From Persicaria tinctoria (Eukaryota; Streptophyta; Magnoliopsida; Caryophyllales; Polygonaceae): a DNA stretch of 64,000 nucleotides. Under the pieces are notes generated by a model that saw nothing but the letters and a program-made list of their open reading frames with translations, ran no database searches and had not been told where the DNA came from. The stretch lies in NCBI GenBank assembly GCA_037127255.1, contig JBANSL010000020.1:55775098-55839097 (forward strand), given 5' to 3'. The position numbers were made by a program, and so were the translations under genes. The first letter of the stretch is position 1; each line of letters starts with the position of its first letter. Shown here one piece after another: positions 54,905-64,000 of this stretch.

Positions 54905-55815
54905 TGAATTTTTATTTTCAATAAAGTATCATTATCATAACCCTTTATGATACGAGTATACGACAGACAAACTGTTTATTTAAATCAACAAAATTCGGTA
55001 GCGAAGTTGTTGTATCATCACACGAATATCATTCCTTTTTAAGATTAAAGGAAATTAAAACATTGATTTTTTTGTATAAACAATCCCTCTTTATTTAGAT
55101 ACCATTAAATTCTTAAAAATAATGTCAAATAAATGAGAAGGTAATACATGTGTAGTATTCAACCATATGTAAAGCACTAAAGCAACACTGATTACATTTA
55201 TACTTTTCGTGCTGCACTATCTATTACACTTTTAAAATTTATCTAAATTATATTTTTTAAATTTATCTAAATTATAAATCAAATTATGATATGGCATTTT
55301 AGGTTTAAATTTATATATAAATCTTAAGTGGTTAAAACATAAAAAATATATTTTGAGTGTATATTTTAATGTTTTAACTTCTTGAGTTTATGCACCTAGT
55401 CATGGATATCTTTTCATAAGAGGCTAAAACAATATAAAAATACACTTTAAACATATCAATCGAATTTTTGATGATTTAGCTTTTAGGATTTGTAAATTTA
55501 AACCCAAAGTATCTCTTTCTCAATTTTATTTATATTTCATATCAATTTAAGAGATGCATTATGGAGTGTAACACGAAAAATATAACAGAGATCTGAAGTG
55601 TCTATATAGGATCAACAATATTCTTAAAAGGTCAAATGACATAAAATCCATCTACAATCTTATTGGTAATCTGAACAAAATTACCAATAATAAATCATAA
55701 GTTAATTAATTTTAATATCTTTTGCCTTTTTTTCTTTACCAAATATATTTCATCTTATTCCAACTAAATTATAGTTAATCTAATGTTATAGTATTCGTCA
55801 CCTAAACATAATAAA
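54905..55815. other. AT-rich spacer, no gene seen
   Basis: No open frame, RNA gene or repeat can be supported. Confidence 0.5.
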
Positions 55816-55905
55816 ATTTAGGGACAATTTGCGAAATAGCCACGAAATAGGGACAAATTGGTAAAATGTCCACGTTTTGGGACAATTTTGTGAAATATCC
55901 ACAAT
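55816..55905. repeat. Three degenerate ~30-bp repeats
   Basis: GGGACAATTTGCGAAATAGCC, GGACAAATTGGTAAAATGTCC and GGGACAATTTTGTGAAATATCC-type units follow one another, each ending in CCAC. They lie just before a GC- and CT-rich leader-like tract. Confidence 0.65.
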
Positions 55906-57098
55906 ATATACTGCCTCACGCGCACTTTGCTACGCGCGCGCGCGCTCTCTCTCTCCGAGCGGGGTCTTCGTTCTCCCCTCCTCAGATCTAGGGGTTCGGA
56001 TCCTCCTCCTCCTTGCTCTGGCGCATTCAACTGTCGATCGTCCTTCTCCTTACTTGCCACCACCACCGCCGAATCGCCTCTGTCCAATTCAGCCCCGATC
56101 CCCATCCGTCACCTCCCCCGTTCGATGACACCGAGTGCTTCAGTTTCTCCTTGGCCCAACAATCGCAGATGGATTCGATTTTTGACGTGTCGGAGTTGAT
56201 ATCTCACTATTGAAGGCGAAACTGGTGGCCGGCAAAGAGGAACTGCGTGCGAAGGAGACGGTTGTTCAATTTCTCACCTTTGAAGGCAACACCGTTGCCA
56301 TCCTCTTCGGCACCACCTTGATTGATGTTCTGCTGATCTTTGACTGTTTTCTTGAGATCATGGATTCGGAGTGAGATTCATGGATTCAGCGCTTCTATCT
56401 CTCTCCTCATCTCTCATATCTCCGGCGTCGTTCCTCGGATCTCCGGTCTCTAGGTCCCTCGTCTCATGAAGATCCGGCTCCCATCGAGTAATCGAAGAAG
56501 AGGAGGAGGAAGATCCAACTCAGGAGCAGGAATCGAAGAAGAGGAGGAGGAAGAAGATCTGCCATTGTTGATCTGTTGATTCCTCGTTGTTCTCGGTTCC
56601 CGCTTCTCAATTCAGACTCGGTGAGTTTCATTTTATAATTTGTTGATCTGACTTTGTTCATCGTTACTGGAGATTGTTCTGATGCAGGTTGAGCTTATTT
56701 ACGTGAAGGATATTTTATCTCTGTCCTTTTCTATTTCACTAGATAAGAGCTTGCTCACCTTGATCTTAATCGAGAACGATGATTTGTACAATGAGTTGCA
56801 CTGTGAGACAATCAAAGAGAGGAGCCACTGAGAACGATGATTTGTTCTCACTACTTGATAGAGATTGGAATAAGGTTTTGATCAGTACTTGTCATGGAGG
56901 TGCAGAGGTCGAGCGAGCGGAGCGAGCGAGGTCGAGCGGCCAGAGCCAGCAATCGAGGGAGCGGCTATTCTTCATCACCTCAAATCTGGTTGTATTGTAG
57001 GTAAGTACAACAGGTTGCTTTGTACAATGAGTTTCCCTTTTGATTGCTTTGCTATTGGTTTTGTGGTTGAATTTGATTGGAATTTTAACATGGAACAG
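55906..57098 (+). other. Leader-like and exon-like tract upstream of the GT43 fragment
   Basis: 55930-56220 is CT/GC-rich with a CGCGCGCGCG run at 55935-55944. A GAAGAAGAGGAGGAGGAAGA word occurs twice (near 56487 and 56534). Donor-like GTGAGT follows ACTCG at about 56618, and an acceptor-like GATGCAG precedes 56689. GAGAACGATGATTTGT occurs twice, 60 bp apart (about 56770 and 56830). I recognise no domain. It may be the 5' part of a transcribed chimeric pseudogene. Confidence 0.3.
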
Positions 57099-57420
57099 AG
57101 TTGAGAGGAACCAGAAATTGGATGGGATAGTGATGTTTGCTGATGATAGTAATATGCAGAGCATGGATCTCTTTGATGAGGTCCAGAAGGTTAGGGGAAT
57201 CAAAGTTGTTTCGGTTGGAATTCTGATGCACAAGGGTGGCTCCAATTCACCTTTGCATGTGGTGGAGGATGAGCTGGTTGGCTCCAATTCACCTTTGTCT
57301 ATTCCCGTTCAAGGTCTCAACATGTAACAGATCTGAATCTTTGGTTGGTTGGCACACCTTTGATGTATCTCCATATGTAGAAAGAAGTGCAGTTTATATT
57401 GGAGACAAGTCTCTCAATTT
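57099..57420 (+). pseudogene. GT43 glycosyltransferase (IRX14-like) exon fragment
   Basis: After an acceptor-like ACAG the frame reads VERNQKLDGIVMFADDSNMQ, then SMDLFDEVQKVRG and VVSVGILMHKGG, then PVQG. One base shift near 57315 leads to CNRSESLVGWHTFDVSPYV and AVYIGDKS. These are the donor-binding core (FADDSN is the DxD-type motif) and following region of plant xylan GT43 enzymes, closest by eye to IRX14. Such enzymes act in the Golgi in xylan backbone synthesis. The segment GGSNSPL/VGSNSPL is locally duplicated. The N-terminal membrane anchor and the C-terminus are missing. It is a fragment, shifted and unlikely to be functional. Confidence 0.8.
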
Positions 57421-57671
57421 TCTCCTCTTAATTTTGGATAAGTTAGCTTCTAACATTAACATTTGGAATGTAAAGACACTTATGCTGGCAAACTGGAATT
57501 AATTTGACCGGTTCTTCAAGGAATTAAGGCCTTTTGGTTTGCAATCATACCTTCTCATCTCTTTGTGATTAAAAGTTTAAATCAATTATTTATCAGAGTT
57601 GGCAAAGGTTTGTAAGATCTATTTCTTATAGGCTTATCTGCCATTCTTTCCTACTTTTTGCTTTAAAAGAA

Positions 57672-57741
57672 AGCATCTTAGCTCAATGGTAGAGCGATGT
57701 GCTTATGCGCAAATACGTGGGTTCGACTCCCGCAGAGGCTA
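57672..57741 (+). tRNA. Degenerate tRNA-like sequence or SINE head
   Basis: An A-box-like TAGCTCAATGGTAGAGC and a perfect B-box GGTTCGACTCC are present. The 7-bp acceptor arms AGCATCT and AGAGGCT pair at six of seven positions. The D stem GCTC/GAGC and T stem GTGGG/CCCGC pair. The anticodon arm is one or two bases too short (TGTG, CTTATG, CGCA), so it is probably not a functional tRNA. If the loop is read as CTTATGC the anticodon would be TAT, but this is unsafe. Poly-A or a SINE tail is not evident. Confidence 0.45.
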
Positions 57742-57980
57742 AAGTTTATATAATTCTAGTAATTTACAAAATTTCATAATAAATGTTCAATAATAAGATA
57801 TATTAGTGCAATTTTTTAGTGCTGACATAGTTTTTATGTGAAATTTATATGTGCTGACATCGTTTTTATGCGTATTTTTTAGTACTGACATCGGTTTTAT
57901 GCGTATTCTAGTAACTTTGGAGCTTGTATTGGAAATATGAAGTTATCGTGGAGGCATGTACCTTTAGGAACTAAAGTATC
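57742..57980. repeat. AT-rich stretch with a GTGCTGACATCGTTTTTATG word repeated
   Basis: Variants of GTGCTGACAT followed by GTTTTTATGCG recur three times between 57820 and 57905. No gene is seen. Confidence 0.5.
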
Positions 57981-58222
57981 TTACAATAGAGTCGTGCAAC
58001 TCTTACAACAGAGTCGTAAAACTCTTACAACAGAGTCGTAAAACTCTTACAACAGAGTCCTACAACTCTTACAACAGAGTCGTGCGACTCTTACAACAGA
58101 GTCGTGCGACTCTTACAACAGAGTCGTGCGACTCTTACAACAGAGTCGTGCGACTCTTACAACAGAGTCGTGCGACTCTTAAAACAGAGTCGTGCAATTA
58201 TTAAAATAGAGTCGCACAACTA
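57981..58222. repeat. 22-bp tandem array, 11 units, palindromic core
   Basis: Units start every 22 bp from 57981, consensus TTACAACAGAGTCGTGCGAC plus TC. Units 5-9 (58069-58178) are identical; the outer units are diverged, the pattern of a locally expanded array. Each unit contains GAGTCGTGCGACTC, a 6-bp inverted repeat around TG, so every unit can form a small hairpin. No cas-like or other gene is near. Confidence 0.95.
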
Positions 58223-58295
58223 ATTTCAGTGTCAGCACTAATTTTTACCACTAATTGTAACTAATATCAGTGTCAGCACTAATTTTCACCACTAG

Positions 58296-58795
58296 TTGTG
58301 CAAAAAAAAAGTATTGATGAGCAAAAATAAGAGCATGTTGTGCAATAATTTATTGAGAAAGTATGAAATTATATTGAGAGAAAATAAGATCATGTTGAAA
58401 ACAAATTTACAAGTCTCGATTGTTGTGCAAAAATAACCTATAGTTGAGCAAAAATAAGATGATGTTGAGCAAAATTTCACCAATCCCCCATGTTGTGCAA
58501 TTATTGTCTATTGATAAGTAAAAATAAGATCATGTTGTGCAATAATCTATTAAAAAGTATAAAATTATATTTACAAAAAGTAAAATCATGTTGAGCAAAT
58601 TTCCATCAATCCCCCATGTTGTGCAAAGATAAAGTATCGATGAGCAAAAATAAGAGCATGCTGTGCAATAATTTATTGAGAAAGTATGAAATTATATTGA
58701 GAGAAAATAAGATCATGTTGAAAACAAATTCACAAGTCTCGATTGTTGTGCAAAAATAACCTATTGTTGAGCAAAAATAAGATGATCGATTTGAG
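58296..58795. repeat. Direct duplication (offset 323 bp) in a TTGAGCAAAAATAAGAT tract
   Basis: A segment of about 175 bp at 58296-58477 recurs at 58619-58795, sharing GAGCAAAAATAAGAGCATG and AAATTATATTGAGAGAAAAT. Between them TGTTGTGCAA and TGTTGAGCAAA words recur many times. Non-coding. Confidence 0.8.
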
Positions 58796-59813
58796 CAAAT
58801 ACTGGAGTGGGCAACTTTTATTAGGAATTCAATGAAAAAATGGCATTGAAAAAGTAAAACTGAGAAAAAGGATATTTAAGGAAAAAAGGGTAACTTTTAT
58901 TAGGAATTCATCAATTAACGAGTTACATTACATATAAAAGTCTTATGTTCAAACTACAAATACTGGAGTGGCCATAACTAAGCCACCCTCAAATCCAAAC
59001 CTCACAGTAGAAAGAATACAAAAGGGAATGCAACCTCATGTTCAGCCTAGGTATTGTCGAGGCCTCAAAATGGTTGTCGTCGTTACTGCACTCGCAGTGG
59101 CTCACACGGTACACAGGTCCTTGTATGGCCGAAGGGCTTGAGACCGGATGAAAGCTTGCATTTCTTGTTAGGGTCCCCAGCTTGATCAAAATGGCTGGTC
59201 GGAGATCGCGCACTTGTCATATGATCTGAAAAAAACACTCTCCCGATCATGCTTTCGTTTAAGATCAGCCTTCCCAGACTTAAATGCTTCCCTGGTCATC
59301 AAAGGAGATCTGACATTATAGCTAATGCTGCTAAAACTTGTAGTATCCCTGAGATTTAAAAGAGGGCATATTAGATTTTGCTCAACAAGATTTGGACCAA
59401 ACCCTTACATAATTCTATCTATTTCAGCACAAGGACATAGCAGATGGATCGGAGCCTAAACACAAGCTAAGCTATTGGCAGAGTTAAATATATTGAATAT
59501 CGAAATGATATGGTTATCTAACCTGTGAGGACTCATGTATAAATGAAGTCACAAATTATGTCCCTTTCTCATTGTATCATTGTTGAACACATTTTTTGTA
59601 GGCAAACTGGATTTATAAATGAAAAAAGAAGGCCGTTAGCAAAGGAACATAAGAAAATGCACCATCTGATCAAGACGATGAGTACTTAACTACAAAATCC
59701 ATATAAATATGAAAATAATATAAAGCAAAAGTTAAAGAAACCATGCTCCAAACACATTCAGTGTATGAAAATAAATTAACCATGGTCCAAAACATTTGAG
59801 GAATATCTCATAC
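58796..59813 (-). other. Exon-like unassigned DNA of the gene-fragment mosaic
   Basis: The minus strand has stretches of moderately protein-like frames (near 59260-59340 and 59000-59210), but no domain that I recognise. Minus-strand splice-like words are present. It lies between clear host-gene fragments and probably belongs to the same mosaic. Confidence 0.3.
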
Positions 59814-59959
59814 CATGCTTCTGCATAACTAAAAGCTACTTGATGATGACCTTGGATGAAGATCTGATCAGAACCTGGCGCGTTCCCTGCTTCTCAGCGT
59901 TGTACATGTTCCGAAGAGCATCATTAAGCAATAAGCACTCACTCTCATGGTTCCTCACC
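59814..59959 (-). pseudogene. Ribosomal protein S15a (uS8) exon fragment
   Basis: The minus strand reads [20 protein letters not shown], then [10 protein letters not shown], a TAG (59836-59838) in place of Phe, and LLVMQKHG, ending at a donor-like CATG before GTATGAG (59814). This is the N-terminal part of cytosolic uS8, here with an abnormal start ([10 protein letters not shown] instead of the usual few residues after Met). An acceptor-like GGACAG precedes it at 59960. The nonsense codon and altered N-terminus show it is not a working ribosomal gene. Confidence 0.85.
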
Positions 59960-60101
59960 CTGTCCAAAAGCAAAATTATACTTAAAAATGCTTGCAAAAG
60001 ATAATTGACAGCACCTAAAATTGCATTATCAAATAAGACAGTCCACTGGACTCAACTAATCCATTTTTGAAACGATTTTTGAGGAAAAAATTATGGTTCC
60101 A

Positions 60102-60178
60102 CAGACTATGTGGGAGTCGAACCCACATCTATGTGTATGTGTGTATACACATTGCTCTCCCCATTGAGCTAATAGACT
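60102..60178 (-). tRNA. Second degenerate tRNA-like sequence or SINE head
   Basis: On the minus strand AGTCTAT pairs with ATAGTCT at six of seven positions. TAGCTCAATGGGGAGAGC resembles an A-box D-arm, and GTGGG/CCCAC flank a B-box GGTTCGACTCC. The anticodon region is a self-complementary GTGTATACACACATACACAT run in which a normal 7-base loop cannot be placed with confidence. It shares its D and T arms with the tRNA-like sequence at 57672, so both may come from one SINE or tRNA-derived family. Confidence 0.45.
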
Positions 60179-60437
60179 TTTATAAATACAATAGATGCAA
60201 AAACAACATATATTAGTGGATCAATTTTAGTTGATCCCACTTAGTAGCTTAACATATCCCCAAAGTTGTGTCAGCACCAAAGATGTGACAGAATCAAAGT
60301 ACAAGCCAGAGATGACATAACAAATAAGAAGCAATAACTATAGGCCAACATTAGCAATTGAGCTCGGTTTCACCAGTTCAAAAGGATTTATAGTATAACA
60401 CTTACCTTCCAAACGAAGCAAATGGGAGAAGATGAAT

Positions 60438-60700
60438 CTATTTCTTTGTAGACTCCCTTGCAGCATGAAATTCTTCAAGACATTCATCAACCAAAGGAAT
60501 CTTATTTGCTTTCAATTCCCCATATATTGTCCCAGGCTGCACCAGAAGCGGGCTTGGGAACTTCCAGGGGCCAGACAACGCGTTTAGTCCTCTAGGTGGT
60601 TGTAGTTTCCGAGGCTTTGTTTTTACTCCCAACAGCCTCATCACAAATCTTTCCAGCTCTCCATACAGTAACCCACCACAATCACAAAGTTGCATCAAAG
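60438..60700 (-). pseudogene. Conserved-looking terminal exon, unidentified
   Basis: The minus-strand frame, after an acceptor-like TATGGAG near 60690, reads ELERFVMRLLGVKTKPRKLQ, PPRGLNALSGPWKFPSPLL, VQPGTIYGELKANKIP and LVDECLEEFHAAREST, and ends KK then TAG at 60438. The composition is clearly protein-like, with no internal stop for about 75 codons. I do not recognise the family. Neighbouring fragments on the same strand come from other genes, so it is probably another captured exon. Confidence 0.5.
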
Positions 60701-61121
60701 AGAAAATATGTGAAGAGATGAAAGCTTTCAAAAACAATTACCAATTTAGTTCATTATCAACCACTTCAAGGATGAAGATTAATTCAAGTTAATCACAAGT
60801 TACCCTAATCAATTCAAGTCTAACACCTCAAGGGAAGGAAAAGGGAGGCCAAATAAAGCAACTGAGCACTAGACTTATTTACTAGAAGGCATAAATTACA
60901 TAATTACAGTGAATACAGTGGTAGATTAAATAATACTACTCTCTAGACTCTAGCAGCTTTTTTTTTTTATTGAAGCCCTTCGTCTCAATGCAGAGGAATA
61001 GATAAGAACAAACATGACTTTTCCCTCTTGTCATGATCAAGGCTAAAGGAGAATAACTAGTAAAGAGAGGCATGTAAATAAGGGATTATATACCTGAAGA
61101 AGCGCGGACATGAATAGATGT

Positions 61122-61332
61122 TCAATTGCCATTAGGACAGAGTGAACCATTAGGAGAGATCTTACCATCCTTGCCACCACTAGCACAGAGTGAACCATTA
61201 GGAGAGACAACAACAATCTTCACATAGCCACCACGTACAAGAGATGCCCCACACAAAACCATAGCAGCGTACAATTTTTCGTCATTAGAACCAGCAACTG
61301 CAATATCAAATATTCTCTCGATCTCTGATAAG
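61122..61332 (-). pseudogene. In-frame chimera of MED33-like and RACK1-like segments
   Basis: After an acceptor-like TTTGTAG (61333) a single open frame reads LSEIERIFDIAVAGSNDEKL and AAMVLCGASLVRG, a segment that matches plant Mediator subunit 33. It then passes without a break into YVKIVVVSPNGSLCASGGKD, a WD40 blade of RACK1. The last part repeats SPNGSLC because a stretch of about 50 bp is duplicated (AGTGAACCATTAGGAGAGA at 61144 and 61194), and a TGA follows at 61122-61124. Two nuclear genes are thus joined inside one exon. The fusion would be about 70 residues. It is probably a product of transposon-mediated capture. Confidence 0.75.
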
Positions 61333-61499
61333 CTACAAACAAATCCATGAGTTTAATTTCAATTGCCATAAGACAGAATAACTGATAACCGAAAACAAAA
61401 GGCACAATAATATAGAATGGTGCAATCATGCATTTGATATTGAGTGCAAAAGACATACAACTTACAACTGTATGGAATTTACAGCTGTATGCTAGTATC

Positions 61500-61955
61500 C
61501 CTAGCATTCCTTGATAAACATGGCCTTAGACCCTAACCCTCCTACCTCATTCTCTCACGCTCTCTCTCTCTTGCTTTCTCTGTACGCGCTATCTCTATAC
61601 GCTCGTGAAAAAGGAGGGGATCAACCTTCTCGTCGCCGTCGTGCAGGATCTGCACCACCTTCGACGGCCGCCACTGCTCCTCCACCGCGGCTCCTCCACC
61701 TTCGACGATCGTCGCCACTCCATCGCCGACCTACCTCCCTCCAAGGTCCTCCAGCCATGTCGAATCCAGATCCGGTGCCCTCCCTCCCTCCAACCTCCGA
61801 GCGCCATCACCGGCGGCCTCCTCCATTGTCGGCGTCACCCCTCCGTCGCCGACCTACTAGCAGGCAAGGTACTCTAGGCCCCGTCGAATCCAGCGCCCTC
61901 TCTCCCTCCCTCCCTCCGCCCGACCAGATCTAGGCCTCGTCATCATCGGCCTTCT
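61500..61955 (+). other. CT/GC-rich leader-like tract
   Basis: The stretch 61540-61930 is CT-rich, with GCCGCC, CTCCGTCGCC and TCTCTCTC words, like the 5' leader of a transcript. Overlapping frames on both strands have low-complexity Pro/Arg/Ser composition only. I see no domain. Confidence 0.4.
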
Positions 61956-62047
61956 GCCTCCGGCCTCTGTCCTCCGTCCTCCGTCCTCCAGCCTCCGTCC
62001 TCCGTCCTCCGTCCTCTGTCCTCCGTCCTTCAGCCTCCATCCTCCGT
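61956..62047. repeat. Minisatellite of CCTCCGT units
   Basis: About 13 variants of the 7-bp unit CCTCCGT (with CCTCTGT, CCTCCAG and CTTCAG) lie head to tail. A perfect core CCTCCGTCCTCCGTCCTC occurs twice. Confidence 0.85.
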
Positions 62048-63480
62048 TGGCCCCGTCCCCCTAGACCCCTGGCCGCCAGTCTCTTTTGAATTCTCTAGGG
62101 GTTTTTTTTGTGTATAATTTGTTAAAATTGGATTATTTTTGTGATGAATTTGTGAAATTGGAAGTTGATTTTTTGGATTTTCATTCTTAATTTGAGAGAT
62201 TAAATTGCTTTGCGTAATCTTGATCGGAGGAATCAAAGCAACCTGAACAAGACAGGAAGTAACTAGTGAACTGTACATGATGAAGAGCTAGGGGAAGAAC
62301 AGTGAAAGGCGTAATCAATTTTTTTTTCCTGCTTGCCTGTAATTTTTTGTTTATATTTTTTTTTCAATGATCACACGTTTGGAGACAACCACTCCTTGTG
62401 ATTCCATTTTTTTTTTATCAATTCCTAATTTTTTTATCAATGAAAATTTTCATAAAATGTATAAAAGCGGAATCGTGGAATCGATGAAAATAGCATCAAT
62501 AAAGTATATATAGAAAATTTTCAGCGATGAATAATAGCATCAATAAAGTGTGATCACAAACGTGTCATCAGTGAATAAAAGTAGAATTGATGAAAATATA
62601 TCGATATACAATTGATTAAATTAAAAAAAAAATGGCATCAAATCATTTGATTAAAAAAGTGTCATCAAATAATTACATTAGAAAAGTCCAAGTGAACTAT
62701 TTAATTGGCCAATCATAAATGTGTTATGTGATATTTCATGTTATTAGATTTTTAAATGTCATCATAAATGTGTCACCAATAAAAATGTCAACAATGAAAT
62801 GCAATCAAATTTTATTATCATATGTTACCAATTGTATAAATAGAAATGTCAGCAACATACAATGTCATCACAAAATGATTGAGATCAATGATGCCAAATC
62901 ACAAATGTCACAAATGAATAAAAAATCATCATTAAAAGATCCCATCAATAAGGTTTAATTGTAGTTTATGCCCTTGTGTCATTAATTGTATAAAAATGTC
63001 ACCACAAATAAATTGATATACAATTGATTAAATTAAAAAAGCTGGCATCAAGCGATTTGATTAAAAAAGTGGCATCAAATAATTACATTAGAAAAGTTAC
63101 ATCAAAACACCATTTTGAAAAAGTTGCATCACATTAAACAAAAAAAGTCATCAAAACCCTACTTTGAAAAAATATCATCAAAATACTATTTTTTTTTTAC
63201 CGTGATGCCATATTTTTGATACATCAAAAATATGGTATCACGGTAAAAAAAATATCACCAAAAAATTGACATAAAAAAAAGTGGCATCAGTCGTTAACAG
63301 TAAAAAAAATGGCATCAATGGTCAACGTGACATTACATTAAACAAAAAATGTCATCAAGGTTTAAAAAAAATGGCATTAAAAAAGTGTCATCCAATCATT
63401 TCATTAGAAAAGTGGTATCAAAGTGAAAATAAAATATAATAAAATTTTGGCATCAAAACGGTAAAAAAAAATCCAAATGG
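62048..63480. repeat. AT-rich GGCATCAA/GTCATCAA repeat tract
   Basis: The words GGCATCAA, GTCATCAA and ATCACCA recur dozens of times with AAAA spacers, on no clean period. A segment of about 87 bp starting GATATACAATTGATTAAATT occurs at 62603-62689 and again at 63015-63099. No gene is seen. Confidence 0.7.
63191..63252. repeat. 30-bp-arm hairpin
   Basis: The arms 63191-63220 and 63223-63252 are reverse complements except one position (GATGCC against GATACC), separated by two bases. The core is ACCGTGATGCCATATTTTTG. This could be a fold-back element end or a local inverted duplication. Confidence 0.9.
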
Positions 63481-63530
63481 GTTGGTCAACGTTGATCGGT
63501 CAACGGTCAACCGGTTGACCATTGACCATT
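63481..63530. promoter_or_regulatory. Cluster of W-box cores around a 16-bp palindrome
   Basis: GGTCAACCGGTTGACC at 63505-63520 is a perfect 16-bp palindrome. GGTCAAC at 63484 and 63498 and TTGACC at 63522 add to it, giving five TTGAC cores in about 45 bp. TTGAC(C/T) is the binding core of WRKY factors. There is no downstream gene in the window to assign it to. Confidence 0.4.
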
Positions 63531-64000
63531 ACACTCTATTGGGAAGGGGTCTACATTAAACTAATTAAATTAGTTTAGGGTCTTATCACCTAATTGAACA
63601 TTAAAAAAGGGCTATCTACCAAAATCACCCATAAAAATATCCCGCCCTTTGAGAGTGGTGGTAATATATTACCATGTGTTTTCTCACGGGTAAAAAATGC
63701 TGACAAGACAGCCTATATAGATTTTTTTACAAGACGGCATACGTGGAAACTTTTTTTACAAATTAGCACTAAAATTGGATTTTCTTGAACGGTTTCCTTA
63801 GAGAAAAAATAAAACGATAAAAAATGAAACCCGAAAAAGAAATTGATTCAATCAAACAACTAATCCGGTTAAAATTGCCTCGAATTAACACAACACGACT
63901 ATTACTAACACCAAACCGACAACAAAACTAAATCGACAACAGCAACAAAGAGGGAAAAAAATAAAACTTACCCAGCCAAGTCCGTTAACGAATCAAAGGG
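63531..64000. other. AT-rich end of window, no gene seen
   Basis: No open frame or repeat can be supported in the last 470 bases. Confidence 0.5.

Noticed and set aside
57672..57741. Functional tRNA-Ile (anticodon TAT)
   Set aside because: The anticodon arm is one to two bases short and cannot form a standard stem with a seven-base loop.
57981..58222. CRISPR-like array (regular short repeats)
   Set aside because: Units are directly adjacent with no unique spacers, and the genome is eukaryotic. It is a tandem minisatellite.
61511..61933. Pro/Arg-rich frames in the CT-rich leader
   Set aside because: Low-complexity composition on both strands and all frames; no conserved motif.

Overview
This window reads as nuclear DNA from a eudicot plant. 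It has spliced plant-type genes, L1-type LINEs with a C-terminal RNase H, Ty3/gypsy elements of three lineages, plant MITEs and a plant-specific PADRE/DUF4228 gene. I could not identify the species; any order-level guess would be unsupported. It is overwhelmingly a transposon graveyard. I support only one intact protein gene, at 36183-36728 (+). Everything else that codes is transposon protein, mostly broken, or a fragment of a host gene.

Layout. 1-2205: short-period repeats, a 152-bp tandem duplication, and a promoter plus exon-1-like fragment at 1562-2128. 2206-3448: a non-autonomous Helitron on the minus strand with A/T target bases. 3450-9859: a degenerate LINE, with endonuclease, RT lacking its catalytic core, and RNase H, ending in poly-A, preceded by an unassigned repeat-rich block. 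9860-14280: AT-rich DNA holding an hAT-like element with a perfect 8-bp target duplication and two Stowaway MITEs. 14290-16214: two more LINE fragments. 16215-29559: a nest of two Athila-like LTR elements. A plus-strand copy has its 5' LTR split by a complete minus-strand gag-only element (17677-26601, target duplication CATCT). 29560-35053: a truncated minus-strand Tat-type element with a second RNase H. 35054-38320: the PADRE gene and its flanks. 38324-38656: a PIF/Harbinger MITE. 40254-42798: a minus-strand MULE transposase gene fused to SWIM and OTU domains. 43590-46318: a segment ending in a CACTA terminus and carrying a kinase exon fragment. 46319-49290: a chromovirus pol on the minus strand with an 82-bp perfect hairpin inside it. 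49291-52880: a minus-strand Athila-like LTR split by a 2,868-bp solo LTR (target duplication CTTCC). 53680-54884: two RNase H fragments and a MITE. 55816-61340: a mosaic of host gene fragments (GT43 xylosyltransferase, ribosomal protein S15a, a MED33/RACK1 chimera, an unidentified exon), two tRNA-like sequences and an 11-copy palindromic array. 61500-64000: a CT-rich leader, a minisatellite and AT-rich repetitive DNA with a hairpin and a W-box cluster.

The two strongest unexplained observations follow. (1) The Athila-like family carries 10-bp boxes of the form TCGAtnTCGA, repeated in pairs with a 9-11 bp gap, in its LTRs, in its gag linker and in its post-gag reading frame. In protein-coding DNA the period becomes 21 nt and encodes an acidic heptad. 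(2) The 57-61.4 kb mosaic includes an open reading frame that joins a Mediator subunit 33 segment in frame to a RACK1 WD40 segment.
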